From Pseudomonadota bacterium (GTDB taxonomy: Bacteria > Pseudomonadota > Alphaproteobacteria > Rhizobiales > Hyphomicrobiaceae), in the NCBI GenBank assembly GCA_023412805.1, contig JAEZRM010000149.1, forward strand, positions 62,001-126,000: a stretch of 64,000 nucleotides of DNA, read 5' to 3'. The notes beneath the pieces are model-generated. The model made no database searches and had not been told where the DNA came from. It saw nothing but the letters and a program-made list of their open reading frames with translations. Position 1 is the stretch's first letter. Each line of letters starts with the position of its first letter. Shown here in pieces: positions 1 to 7,672 of the stretch. The position numbers and the translations under genes are program-made.

Positions 1-514
1 GTGCCCGCGCCTCGACCGGAAGCGACGCGATCTGCAGAGCATAGGCCGGATATTCGTACGAAGCCTGGTTCTGTGCGCTCTGTTTCATGTTCTGATGCAT
101 CACGCTGTGCACGACCTCGTGGACAGCCAGGCTCTGAAAGAAATCTCGGTGCGGAATGCCTTCGTAGGGTGTTCCTTGCATCAAAGCCGGGATGCTGGGG
201 AGGTGCGCGAGCACGATGTGCCGCGCCTCGAGATCGTAGTAACCGAAAATCAGCCCAGCCAAGGGATGGCGTACTCCCTCCTCGACGCGAATGTCGATGG
301 TTTCTCGTGGGGTGATCCTGCAACGAGCGAGGAGATCCAACGCCTGCTGCGCACCGGCGCGGATGAGTACGCTTTCGTCTTCGTTGGCCCCGCTAACGAC
401 AATTGCATGCTCGGAAGCGGGGCAACGGTTGCCTCCTGCGGCTCCGGCGGGAAGAGAGGCGAAGCACGCGACGATGACCAAAAGTAAAAGTATAGGAAGG
501 GCTTTCGTGGACAT
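1..514 (-). CDS. Exported HExxH protein, 3' part outside window
   Basis: An uninterrupted reading frame starts at the ATG read from 514 down and leaves the window at base 1 (171 codons seen). The N-terminus is a clear signal peptide: MSTK, then a leucine/valine-rich core, then a small-residue site near LPAGAAGG. About residue 133 there is HEVVH, followed by SVMHQNM. This is an HExxH signature typical of zinc metallopeptidases (gluzincins), so a periplasmic or secreted peptidase-like protein is likely. The third zinc ligand and the C-terminus are outside the window. Rhizobial exported proteins of the DUF6639 type look similar, but I cannot confirm membership. Substrate is unknown. Confidence 0.8.
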   Translation of the reverse strand, partial: MSTKALPILLLLVIVACFASLPAGAAGGNRCPASEHAIVVSGANEDESVLIRAGAQQALDLLARCRITPRETIDIRVEEGVRHPLAGLIFGYYDLEARHIVLAHLPSIPALMQGTPYEGIPHRDFFQSLAVHEVVHSVMHQNMKQSAQNQASYEYPAYALQIASLPVEARA

Positions 515-884
515 TGCGGTTCGCTCACTCTCGCTGGAGGGAAGCCCGTGTCACTCACCGTTCGAGATCGATTAGCCCGCGCTGGCGTGAACGCCGCGTC
601 ATCGGACCGTCAAATGCTTGCCGTGGAGGCGCCCGATCGCTCGCCGTTAACCTCGCGCCGTGTGCTTTGGTGTGAGGAGCGCGTGCTATTTCCGAGCGCC
701 GGGGCGAAACGTAGTTTCCATGCGGCAATGGAACGTGGGATTGCCATTTCGAGCGCTCTTAAGCTCCCGTTTGCTCTCCGCTTTTTGTGATTTGCTTCTG
801 CTTCGTCGCGATCGATAGTTGCTGCTGGCAAAAGGGAGCGGAATAGCCCCATCCGCCGACGGCCCGCAAACCGACGAGGCGAGC
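515..884. other. Intergenic region between divergent genes
   Basis: No convincing gene is seen in these 370 bases. The region holds the divergent promoters of the exported HExxH protein and the flavin monooxygenase. An inverted repeat GGCAAT-N10-ATTGCC lies at 724-745, overlapping a second one, TTCCAT-N6-ATGGAA, at 716-733. Either could be an operator; no local regulator can be tied to them. Confidence 0.4.
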
Positions 885-2213
885 ATGAGCAGATCACGAC
901 AGATGCGGCTCGGCGCATTCATGCGCCCGGTCAGCATTCACACCGCCGCTTGGCGCTATCCCGGCGGCACGCCCGACGCCAATTTCAATTTTGCGCACCT
1001 GAAGCGCTTCGCTCAGAAGCTGGAGCAAGGAAAGTTCGACGCGTTCTTCATGGCCGATCACCTGGCCGTGCTCAACATGCCGATCGAGGCACTGAAGCGA
1101 AGCGCCACCGTGACTTCCTTCGACCCGCCGACCCTGCTGCCGGCGCTCGCTGTCGTGACCGAACGCCTCGGTCTCATCGCAACAGCATCGACGACGTTCG
1201 ACGAGCCCTATCATGTCGCGCGTCGCTTCGCGGCACTGGATCACCTGAGCGGCGGTCGCGCCGGCTGGAATGTGGTCACCACCTCGAACCCTGATGCGGC
1301 GCTGAACTTCGGTCTTGAGGAGCACGTCGAGCATGGCGATCGTTACAAGCGCGGGCGTGAGTTCGTCGATGTCGTCACCGGACTGTGGGACAGCTGGGCC
1401 GACGATGCCTTCATCCGCGATGTCGAAAGCGGCATCTATTTCGACGCGGAGAAGATGCACGTTCTCAATCACAAGGGCCCGTACTTCTCCGTGCGCGGGC
1501 CACTCAATGTCGCGCGTCCGATCCAGGGTTGGCCGGTGATCGTGCAGGCGGGGGCGTCCGAAGCAGGTCGCCAGCTCGCGGCCGAAACCGCTGAGGTCAT
1601 CTTCGCCGCGCCGGGTAATCTGGCCGGCGGCAAGAGCTTCTACGCCGACGTCAAGGGGCGCATGGACGTGCTGGGTCGGCCGCGGGACAACTTGAAAATT
1701 CTCCCGGGTGCATTGGTGATCGTCGGCGATACGGTCGACGAGGCGCGAGCGAAGCGCGCGCATCTCGACAGCCTCGTGCACTACGAAAGCGCGATTGCAT
1801 CGCTCTCGATCGCGATCGGGCATGATGCGACGAAGTTCGATCCGGATGGGCCGCTTCCCGATATTCCCGAAACGAATGCCAGCAAAAGTGGTCGCGAACG
1901 CGCGATCTCGCTCGCCAAGCGCGAGAACCTGACGGTGCGCCAGCTCGCTCAGCGCTTTGGCGGATACGCTGGCCTGTCGTTCGTTGGAACGCCTAAGACC
2001 ATTGCCGACGAAATGGAGCAATGGCTCGTCGAGGATGGCAGCGACGGCTTCAATATCATGTTCCCGTATTTGCCGGCCGGCCTCGAAGACTTCGTCGATC
2101 GCGTGGTGCCCGAGCTGCAGCGGCGCGGCATCTTCCGCCACGAGTACGAGGGACGCACGTTGCGCGAGAACCTCGGTCTGCCGCGACCGGCCAACAAGCA
2201 CTTTCTGGATTGA
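885..2213 (+). CDS. NtaA/SnaA/DszA-family flavin-dependent monooxygenase
   Basis: This is a 442-residue member of the bacterial luciferase-like TIM-barrel family, in the NtaA/SnaA/DszA (nitrilotriacetate, pristinamycin, dibenzothiophene sulfone monooxygenase) branch. These enzymes are FMNH2-dependent and need a separate flavin reductase. Supporting blocks are MRLGAFMRP at the start, FFMADHLAVL, the conserved RRFAALDHLSGGRAGWNVVT segment and a C-terminal FNIMFPYLPAGLEDFVDRV block. Length is typical of the family. ATG 885 is chosen because it opens directly on the family N-terminus and has a GAGG-type ribosome site about 7 bases upstream; the frame stays open further upstream. The substrate cannot be read from sequence; the family commonly attacks organosulfur or N-linked xenobiotics. 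Confidence 0.9.
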   Translation: MSRSRQMRLGAFMRPVSIHTAAWRYPGGTPDANFNFAHLKRFAQKLEQGKFDAFFMADHLAVLNMPIEALKRSATVTSFDPPTLLPALAVVTERLGLIATASTTFDEPYHVARRFAALDHLSGGRAGWNVVTTSNPDAALNFGLEEHVEHGDRYKRGREFVDVVTGLWDSWADDAFIRDVESGIYFDAEKMHVLNHKGPYFSVRGPLNVARPIQGWPVIVQAGASEAGRQLAAETAEVIFAAPGNLAGGKSFYADVKGRMDVLGRPRDNLKILPGALVIVGDTVDEARAKRAHLDSLVHYESAIASLSIAIGHDATKFDPDGPLPDIPETNASKSGRERAISLAKRENLTVRQLAQRFGGYAGLSFVGTPKTIADEMEQWLVEDGSDGFNIMFPYLPAGLEDFVDRVVPELQRRGIFRHEYEGRTLRENLGLPRPANKHFLD

Positions 2214-2438
2214 CTTCAAGGTAGCCTTCGGCCGCCACTACGGCCTATGCAGCGATAGGCTTCATAAGCATCTGAGAAACACTTCGTTGGTTGGAGACGA
2301 AATCCCCTTATGTTAGCACTGTCGGCCCTTGCCAGAGCCGGCCGCGGTGATTTGGAGCAAAGAGACTTGCGCCGCGTGATCAAACGCTAAGGTTTCGCGA
2401 GCAGAGCTTGCGAACTCCTGATCGATAGGAGCTCTGAA

Positions 2439-2516
2439 ATGATCAATCTGCCAAGTGAAGTTCAAACTCTGTCCGTTGGGACCCGCAGCATGTCCTGCTG
2501 CTGCTGTTGTTGCTGA
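2439..2516 (+). CDS. 25-residue peptide with six C-terminal cysteines (possible leader peptide)
   Basis: ATG 2439 has an AGGAG Shine-Dalgarno at 2427-2431 with 7-base spacing. The frame encodes MINLPSEVQTLSVGTRSM, then Ser, then six consecutive Cys (codons 20-25: TGC TGC TGC TGT TGT TGC), then TGA at 2514-2516. A strong ribosome site plus a terminal homopolymeric amino-acid run is the architecture of an attenuator leader peptide. Polycysteine upstream ORFs are known as cysteine-responsive attenuators in mycobacteria. Here two small genes lie downstream (2618, 2857) and hairpins follow the stop. The upstream neighbour is a monooxygenase of a family that often acts on sulfur compounds. A metal-binding peptide is the alternative. 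I do not know a named family. Confidence 0.6.
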   Translation: MINLPSEVQTLSVGTRSMSCCCCCC

Positions 2517-2604
2517 AGAGAATGCTCGCCTGCGCATCGCGCAGGTCGTGAGCTGCAACATCCAATCGAAAACTCGCACAGCAGAGGCGTCCCGCTATCG
2601 CGGG
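2508..2604 (+). promoter_or_regulatory. Candidate attenuator structures downstream of the polycysteine peptide
   Basis: A perfect 7-bp hairpin CCTGCGC-ATC-GCGCAGG lies at 2529-2545, 12 bases after the peptide stop. A second hairpin, CCCGC-TATC-GCGGG, at 2591-2604 ends 13 bases before the next start codon and could mask its ribosome site. The last two Cys codons (TGTTGC, 2508-2513) can pair with GCAACA at 2555-2560, so ribosome stalling on cysteine codons would change the fold. No U-run follows either hairpin, so control of translation or Rho access is more likely than classical intrinsic termination. This is an inference from pairing only. Confidence 0.4.
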
Positions 2605-2617
2605 CGAACGGTCAAAT

Positions 2618-2860
2618 ATGTCTGAAGGTTACACAGTAGAGGATACGCTTGGTGAAACCATCGGCATCGTCGTGCGCAAGGAAGGCGGGCGCGGCTTCCG
2701 CTTCTTTTCATCGGCGCGCGCGTTCGATGCGTTGGACGGACACATCTTTGCAAGCGCGCAGGCGGCACAACGTGCCGCGCGCGACATCGAAAGAATCGGG
2801 AAGCGCGGCTGGAGAGCCCTTTCAGGATCGGATCAAGCCAGAATGGAGGCGGCCACATGA
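2618..2860 (+). CDS. Small hypothetical protein, 80 aa
   Basis: An 80-residue soluble basic protein that I do not recognise. It begins MSEGYTVEDTLGETIGIVV, has an aromatic patch RGFRFFSSARAFDALDG, and then a helical stretch rich in Ala, Arg and Ile. It overlaps the next gene by ATGA (2857-2860), which indicates translational coupling and supports it as real. It lies 101 bases after the polycysteine peptide and directly behind a hairpin, so its expression may be controlled by that leader. No ribosome site is obvious upstream of ATG 2618. Confidence 0.65.
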   Translation: MSEGYTVEDTLGETIGIVVRKEGGRGFRFFSSARAFDALDGHIFASAQAAQRAARDIERIGKRGWRALSGSDQARMEAAT

Positions 2861-3051
2861 GTGTGTTGCTTGATGGAATCCGCGGCTTTGCGGCGTGGTG
2901 GCAGGAAGGATTGACGAAGCTCGGCACGCAGCTCCTGCAAGTCTATGGCTGGCCCGCACCGCCCTTCGATACAGAGATCGACGCCGAGGCCGATCGCGAA
3001 GCGTGGGAGGAGGAGCGCGAGAAGCTTGCGCTCTCGCCGTGGTGGATGTGA
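2857..3051 (+). CDS. Small hypothetical protein, 64 aa
   Basis: A 64-residue protein overlapping the previous gene by ATGA. It has an amphipathic N-terminal part (MSVLLDGIRGFAAWWQEG), then VYGWPAPPFDTEIDAEADRE and an acidic/basic helix ending in SPWWM. There is no signal peptide or clear membrane segment. The coupling to its neighbour suggests the two small proteins work together. I do not recognise the family and assign no function. It ends 13 bases before a very long hairpin. Confidence 0.65.
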   Translation: MSVLLDGIRGFAAWWQEGLTKLGTQLLQVYGWPAPPFDTEIDAEADREAWEEEREKLALSPWWM

Positions 3052-3064
3052 GCGGCTTGTAAGG

Positions 3065-3130
3065 AGATCCACGATGCAGTAACTCCGGGCGAAGGGTGTC
3101 CTTGCCCGGAGTTACTCAGATCGTGGATCT
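3065..3130. terminator. 66-base near-perfect hairpin at a convergent junction
   Basis: An outer stem of 11 perfect pairs (3065-3075 with 3120-3130) is followed, after a 2/3-base internal loop, by 13 perfect pairs (AGTAACTCCGGGC at 3078-3090 with 3104-3116) and a 4-bp apical stem AAGG/CCTT with loop GTGT. It stands between the small plus-strand genes and the manganese operon on the minus strand. A bidirectional terminator or transcript-stabilising structure fits. There is no U-run on either side, and 28 pairs is far more than a terminator needs. A mobile palindromic repeat is also possible. Confidence 0.65.
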
Positions 3131-3254
3131 GCAACTTGCCGACCGTCGCTGCTTCATGCTGCGTAAGATCGAGCGATCACAGCTACGCGATGCCGATCGA
3201 GACATCTGCTCGTGATACGATCATCGAGGTGCGGCGAACTTCGGAACCGGGACA

Positions 3255-4184
3255 CTAGGCGCGGTTGGCGGCGACCTTCACGCCGCGCCGCCGCGGGCCG
3301 AACAGGCAGCAGAGAAAAAGCACGATGCCCGACACCGTGGCGATCATGCCTGCGGCGCTGACGCTCGAGCGGGCGCCGAACCAGAGCGGCCCGTAACCAG
3401 CAAGGATGTAGCCGAGAACGGCAGAGATCACCGCAAAGATGACACTCCAAGCGATCTGCGGCCCCATGCGGTCGGTCATGAGGCGAGCGGCAGCGGGCGG
3501 ACAGATGAACATCGCGATCACGATGATGGAGCCGACGGCGTCGAAGGCTGCAACCGCGGCGATCGCCACCATGACGATGAGCGCGTAGCTCGTCAGCGTC
3601 GGACGCGCACCGATACTCTCGGCAAACGCCGCATCGAACGTGCCGATTACCAGTTCCTTCCAGAACACGACGATGAAGGCGGCGACAATCAGAAGGACGA
3701 TCGCAAGACGTGGCAGTTGCGGCGGGAGCTCGGCCAGTGCTGTCGGATCGAGAAGCGAGCCCCAACTATCGCCGGCGAGCCAGATCAGGCTTTCCAGATT
3801 GCCATAAAGGGCATGCTCGACATCGAGGTGCACCTTGCTCGTGTCCGACCGCTCGAGCAGCAGAACGCCGGCAGCGAACATCGTTGTGAAAACGACGCCC
3901 ATGGCTGCGCCGGGCTCGACTTTGCCAATCCTTCGGATGAGCTCGATGAGCAACACGGCAACGATAGCTGCAACCGCCGCGCCAACGAGCATCGGACCAG
4001 CGGCGACCGTACCCGTGATCAGAAACGCGCCGACGATGCCAGGAAGCGCCACATGAGCGACGGCGTCACCGATCAGGCTTTGCCGGCGCAACACAAGGAA
4101 GTTGCCGACGAGCGCGCAGGCGATGCAGGCTAAGATGCCGATAAGCATCGGCACAAGCGAGAGCTGGACGAATTCGTTGCTCAT
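3255..4184 (-). CDS. Manganese/zinc ABC transporter permease (second)
   Basis: A 309-residue ABC-3 (ZnuB/MntB/SitD-type) membrane subunit with eight or more hydrophobic segments. The ABC-3 core is visible in RRQSLIGDAVAHVALPGIVGAF near residue 33 and FDAVGSIIVIAMFICPPAAA near residue 205. It is the last gene of a four-gene minus-strand operon (binding protein, ATPase, permease, permease) and overlaps the preceding permease by ATGA (4181-4184). Together the two permeases form the channel. Metal choice is judged from the binding protein and the upstream operator boxes, which point to manganese. Confidence 0.92.
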   Translation of the reverse strand: MSNEFVQLSLVPMLIGILACIACALVGNFLVLRRQSLIGDAVAHVALPGIVGAFLITGTVAAGPMLVGAAVAAIVAVLLIELIRRIGKVEPGAAMGVVFTTMFAAGVLLLERSDTSKVHLDVEHALYGNLESLIWLAGDSWGSLLDPTALAELPPQLPRLAIVLLIVAAFIVVFWKELVIGTFDAAFAESIGARPTLTSYALIVMVAIAAVAAFDAVGSIIVIAMFICPPAAARLMTDRMGPQIAWSVIFAVISAVLGYILAGYGPLWFGARSSVSAAGMIATVSGIVLFLCCLFGPRRRGVKVAANRA

Positions 4185-5389
4185 GGCTCGACCGTGTGTG
4201 GGGTTAGGCGTCGATCGAGTTCGGCGACGATGTCGGCCGGAAGAGTATCGGTGATCGGGGCGATGCCATGGTTGGCTACGTGCGCTGCATCATCGGGAAA
4301 GAGCTTGCGGTAGAGCGACCAGCGGGCTTCGTCTCGCATGACCGCTGCTGAGGCGCCACGCCCGGTGCCCGTTGCCACGCCGTCAGCTCGAATGAAGCCT
4401 TTGCGCTTCAGCACTTTGAGCGTGAAGGCATCGTAGATGGTTTCGCCACGCGCAATCGCCGCCAGTCCTTGCCGCTCATGCACCAGCGTCTGGAAGGCGC
4501 GCTGCTTCAATGCGCTGGCGAGCAGGCCACGCCGTGGTGACAGCAGCAGCGAGACGATGAAGAGCGCGAAGGCGACGAGTACGATGAGGGCACCGGTCGG
4601 AAGGCCGTGATCGAGCGAGGAGATCACGGCGCCGACGTAGGCGGCGATTGCGCCAAGTCCTGCCCCGATGATCACCATGGGCTCGGGGCGGTCTGTCCAG
4701 AAACGTGCGGCAACGGGCGGAATGATGGTCAAGGCGACGATGAGTACGAGCCCTGCAACCTTGAGCCCGATCACGGTGATCGCGAGCAGCAGGCCCATCA
4801 TGGCGAGGTCCGTTGCCCTGACGTTGATGCCTCGGACGGCAGCATATTCCTGGTCGAAACAGACGAGCGTGAAGGGACGACGCAGCGCGAAGATCGCCAC
4901 GCCTGAAAGGAATGCCGCGATGGCGATCGTCTCGGCCTCGCTGCGCAGCATCCCGGCCGTCGAGCCGACGAGATAGCCGGAGATGCCTGCCTGTCGGCCT
5001 GTCTCGAGTGATTGGATCACGGTGAGGAGCACGATGCCGAAGCCGAAGAAGACTGCGAGCACGGCACCGATCGCCGCATCCTCGGTCAGACGCGTACGGC
5101 GTGTGATCCATTCGACCAGAATGAGCCCGAGGCCGGCGCTGGCCGCCGCACCGATCATCAAGCCGGCGATCCAGCGCCCATCGCCAGTGGCGAGTGCCAT
5201 GATGATGAAGGCGAGACAGAGACCCGGCAGCGTCGCGTGACTGATGGCATCGCTGACCAGCGAGCGCTTGCGCAAAAGAACGAATGTTCCGATGGCGCCG
5301 GCACTCGCACCGAGCAATGCGGCGCCTATGGTGACGAGCGCGGTGTTGTAACCGGCTTGGAGTAGGAGTGCAGAGAGAAAGGCTTCCAT
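4181..5389 (-). CDS. Manganese/zinc ABC transporter permease with C-terminal cytoplasmic extension
   Basis: A 402-residue ABC-3 permease. Residues 1-290 carry the usual membrane core (RKRSLVSDAISHATLPGLCL near 41; GLKVAGLVLIVALTIIPPVA near 207). After the last membrane helix there is a cytoplasmic tail of about 110 residues (KRKGFIRADGVATGTGRG, ARWSLYRKLFPDD) resembling the winged-helix/DtxR-like extension of some MntC/TroC permeases. A tail of this kind might sense metal, but this is inference. The start is 12 bases after the ATPase stop and the end overlaps the second permease, so the genes are coupled. Confidence 0.9.
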   Translation of the reverse strand: MEAFLSALLLQAGYNTALVTIGAALLGASAGAIGTFVLLRKRSLVSDAISHATLPGLCLAFIIMALATGDGRWIAGLMIGAAASAGLGLILVEWITRRTRLTEDAAIGAVLAVFFGFGIVLLTVIQSLETGRQAGISGYLVGSTAGMLRSEAETIAIAAFLSGVAIFALRRPFTLVCFDQEYAAVRGINVRATDLAMMGLLLAITVIGLKVAGLVLIVALTIIPPVAARFWTDRPEPMVIIGAGLGAIAAYVGAVISSLDHGLPTGALIVLVAFALFIVSLLLSPRRGLLASALKQRAFQTLVHERQGLAAIARGETIYDAFTLKVLKRKGFIRADGVATGTGRGASAAVMRDEARWSLYRKLFPDDAAHVANHGIAPITDTLPADIVAELDRRLTPHTVEP

Positions 5390-5401
5390 CGGGCGCCGCC
5401 G

Positions 5402-6274
5402 CTAATGCCGAACCGCCGCAACCGGTGCCGCCTCTTCAGCAAGCGCCTCCAACTGCCCACTCGCCAACCGTCCGCCGTAGGTCGCCTGGAGGTTCTCGGC
5501 AGTGAACGCCGTCGCGACGGGGCCCGCTGCAATTCGGCGGACATTGAGAAGCAGCACGTGGTCGAAGTAGCTGCGCACGGTCGAAAGGTCGTGGTGGACG
5601 CAGATGATCGTCCTGCCCTGCGCATTCAGCTCCTTGAGAACGGATACGATCGCGCGCTCGGTGGCGGCGTCGACACCGGCGAATGGCTCGTCCATCACAT
5701 AAAGATCCGCGCCTTGGGCGAGCGCTCGCGCCAGAAACACACGCTGCTGCTGCCCACCCGAGAGCTGCCCGATCTGGCGATGCGCGAAGCTCGCCATGCC
5801 GACCCGCTCGAGACACTCCAGCGCCCGCTGGCGATGCCGCCGGCCAGCAAAGCGCAGAAAGCCGATCTCGCGATACAGGCCCATGATCACGACATCGAGC
5901 GCGGTTGCCGGAAACTCCCAGTCTACGCTCGCGCGCTGTGGGACATAGGCAATGCGATGGCGAACCGCATCGTAGGGTTGGCCGAACGCCGTCACCTCGC
6001 CGCTGATGCGCGGTACGATGCCGAGCGCTGCCTTGATAAGCGTCGACTTGCCCGCACCATTGGGGCCGACGATCGCCACCATGCTCCCTGGTGGCGTCAC
6101 ATAGTCGATGGAGAAAAGCACGGGTTTCTCGCCATAAGAAACCGTGAGGCCAGAAATGGCGAGTGGGCTGTCACTGACGGGTTGCGTCATTGTCCGGGGC
6201 TCATAGGCGCTCACATGCCGGGGCGATTGCGCCCGGAGATTGGGTCTCGAGAAGGTCGAGTTGTCCCTCTGCAT
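5402..6274 (-). CDS. Manganese/zinc ABC transporter ATP-binding protein
   Basis: All ABC ATPase signatures are present: Walker A GPNGAGKST, Q-loop YVPQR, signature LSGGQQQR, Walker B LYVMDEP and H-loop CVHHD. Sequence and order match MntB/SitB/ZnuC-type ATPases of metal uptake systems. ATG 6274 (MQRDNSTF) is chosen because AGGAG stands 7 bases upstream; a TTG at 6301 overlapping the binding-protein stop and an ATG at 6190 are alternatives. It energises the two permeases encoded directly downstream. Confidence 0.93.
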   Translation of the reverse strand: MQRDNSTFSRPNLRAQSPRHVSAYEPRTMTQPVSDSPLAISGLTVSYGEKPVLFSIDYVTPPGSMVAIVGPNGAGKSTLIKAALGIVPRISGEVTAFGQPYDAVRHRIAYVPQRASVDWEFPATALDVVIMGLYREIGFLRFAGRRHRQRALECLERVGMASFAHRQIGQLSGGQQQRVFLARALAQGADLYVMDEPFAGVDAATERAIVSVLKELNAQGRTIICVHHDLSTVRSYFDHVLLLNVRRIAAGPVATAFTAENLQATYGGRLASGQLEALAEEAAPVAAVRH

Positions 6275-6297
6275 GTCAATGCTCCTCGCGCGCGTCG

Positions 6298-7302
6298 TCA
6301 ATCCGTCCGCCGAGTATTCTGCGTTGCCGCTAGTTGGTCATTCAGCCCCCTAGCCGGCGGACTTCCGCCGAGCGCCCGCGCAATCACCGTAACATTGTGG
6401 TCGATCATGCCGATGTAGGTGCCTTCATACGTTCCGGGAGGCCCCATGGCATCGGAGAAGAGCTCGCCGCCGATGATCACTTTGTGGCCTTTCGCGGCGG
6501 CGCCCTCGATAAGCGCTTTGATGTTGCGGTCGGACACCGACGACTCGATGAAGATCGCGCCGATCTTCCTGTCCGCGATGATCTGGACGAGATCCTCGAT
6601 CTGCTTCAGTCCGGCTTCGCTCTCGGTCGAAATGCCCTGGATGCCCAGCACCTCGTATCCAAAAGCGCGGCCGAAGTAGCTGAACGCGTCGTGGGCCGTT
6701 ATGAGTACGCGCGTTTTCTCCGGCACTTTGGCGAGAACCTGCTGCGCGTATGTCGTCAGCTTATCGATTTCGGCGAGATGCCGTTCGGCATTGGCTTTGA
6801 ATAGCGTGCTGCCTTCGGGATCGAGCCTAATCAGTTCGTCGCGCGCTGCCGAGATCACGCTCCTCCAAAGCTGAGGATCCATCCATACGTGCGGATCGTA
6901 TCGGCCGGGGTATTGCGCACTGCTGTGGAGTTTTTCCTTGGGCAGCGCTTCCGCAAGCGCGATGACCTTTTTGCGTTTGGCGAGGTCGCCGAAGAAGGCC
7001 TCGAGCTGGGCTTCGAGGTAGAGACCGTGCCAGAACACGACGTCTGCCTTGGTCATCGCCACGATATCGGAGCGGGTCTGGCGATATGTATGAGGGTCGA
7101 CGCCGGCGCCCATGAGCGCGGAGACCTCAACGCGATCACCGCCGACCTGTCTGACCGCGTCAGCGATCATGCTGGTCGTCGCAACGACTTTGAGCTTCTG
7201 CTGCTGTGCGTGTGCCGTCGAAACTGCTGAGGGAGCTGCGAGAGCTGCGACGAAAAGAACGCCCGCCATCACGACTTGTTGCCACCCCCGCATCGCCCTC
7301 AT
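6298..7302 (-). CDS. Manganese-binding periplasmic protein (MntA/SitA/TroA-like)
   Basis: A cluster A-I metal-binding protein of about 334 residues with a signal peptide ending near STAHAQQQ. The four metal-ligand blocks are visible: VDPHTYR (His), YDPHVWMD (His), ISTESEAG (Glu) and GMIDHN (Asp). The His-His-Glu-Asp set and the absence of a His-rich loop favour manganese (TroA/MntA/SitA) over ZnuA-type zinc proteins. The ATG at 7302 has AAGG 7 bases upstream; an ATG at 7308 and a TTG at 7338 are also in frame. It is the first gene of the operon and lies behind two Mur-like boxes. Confidence 0.92.
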   Translation of the reverse strand: MRAMRGWQQVVMAGVLFVAALAAPSAVSTAHAQQQKLKVVATTSMIADAVRQVGGDRVEVSALMGAGVDPHTYRQTRSDIVAMTKADVVFWHGLYLEAQLEAFFGDLAKRKKVIALAEALPKEKLHSSAQYPGRYDPHVWMDPQLWRSVISAARDELIRLDPEGSTLFKANAERHLAEIDKLTTYAQQVLAKVPEKTRVLITAHDAFSYFGRAFGYEVLGIQGISTESEAGLKQIEDLVQIIADRKIGAIFIESSVSDRNIKALIEGAAAKGHKVIIGGELFSDAMGPPGTYEGTYIGMIDHNVTVIARALGGSPPARGLNDQLAATQNTRRTD

Positions 7303-7368
7303 CGTCATGCCTTGTCGCCCTGATCCCGCTGGCTTCAAATTTCTCGCGCTCGCTGAAGCAGGCGCAAG

Positions 7369-7383
7369 TGCAAACTATTTGCA
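7369..7383. promoter_or_regulatory. Mur/Fur-family manganese box, site 1
   Basis: A perfect inverted repeat TGCAAA-CTA-TTTGCA, 67 bases upstream of the chosen start of the manganese-binding protein. It closely resembles the Mur-responsive sequences that control sitABCD in rhizobia. By analogy, a manganese-loaded Fur-family repressor would shut the operon when manganese is ample. The regulator gene is not in the window. Confidence 0.65.
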
Positions 7384-7401
7384 ATAAGACAGGTAGTGTA
7401 A

Positions 7402-7418
7402 TTGCGAACGATTTGCAA
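7402..7418. promoter_or_regulatory. Mur/Fur-family manganese box, site 2
   Basis: TTGCGAACGATTTGCAA, an inverted repeat with a single mismatch between its arms, centred 34 bases from site 1. Two such boxes in tandem upstream of a manganese ABC operon match the arrangement described for rhizobial sit operons. Confidence 0.55.
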
Positions 7419-7625
7419 GAGCGAGAAGGCGGGGATGCGGGGGATTTAGCGCGCGCCTTGGATCGGCAGGCGCGGCGCCGAATAAAAATTACTCTGATAT
7501 TTTATATGGTTACGGCGGGGTGCACTTGCTCCATGGCAGGTCGCGGCATGTGCAGCCTGCATGGCCATATGCGCCGCAGCGGGTTCAGGATGGTCGAACT
7601 CGCCAGCCCGATGGGGTCTGCCGTC

Positions 7626-7648
7626 CGGGGGAAGGCGCTCTTCCCCCG
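7626..7648 (-). terminator. Hairpin downstream of the MexF-like gene
   Basis: A 9-bp perfect stem CGGGGGAAG/CTTCCCCCG with loop GCGCT, 24 bases after the stop of the RND transporter gene. There is no U-run on the minus strand, so it may stop or protect the transcript with help from Rho. Confidence 0.5.
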
Positions 7649-7672
7649 AACTCAAGTTTCCCCGGCGTGCGG

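Noticed and set aside
894..2219. A 441-codon open frame on the minus strand opposite the flavin monooxygenase
   Set aside because: It is a mirror frame caused by high-GC codon use; its protein is Arg/Asp-rich with no family pattern, while the plus strand encodes a clear monooxygenase.
2313..2579. An 88-codon minus-strand frame over the polycysteine ORF
   Set aside because: No ribosome site or recognisable pattern, whereas the plus-strand ORF has a strong site and a special end.
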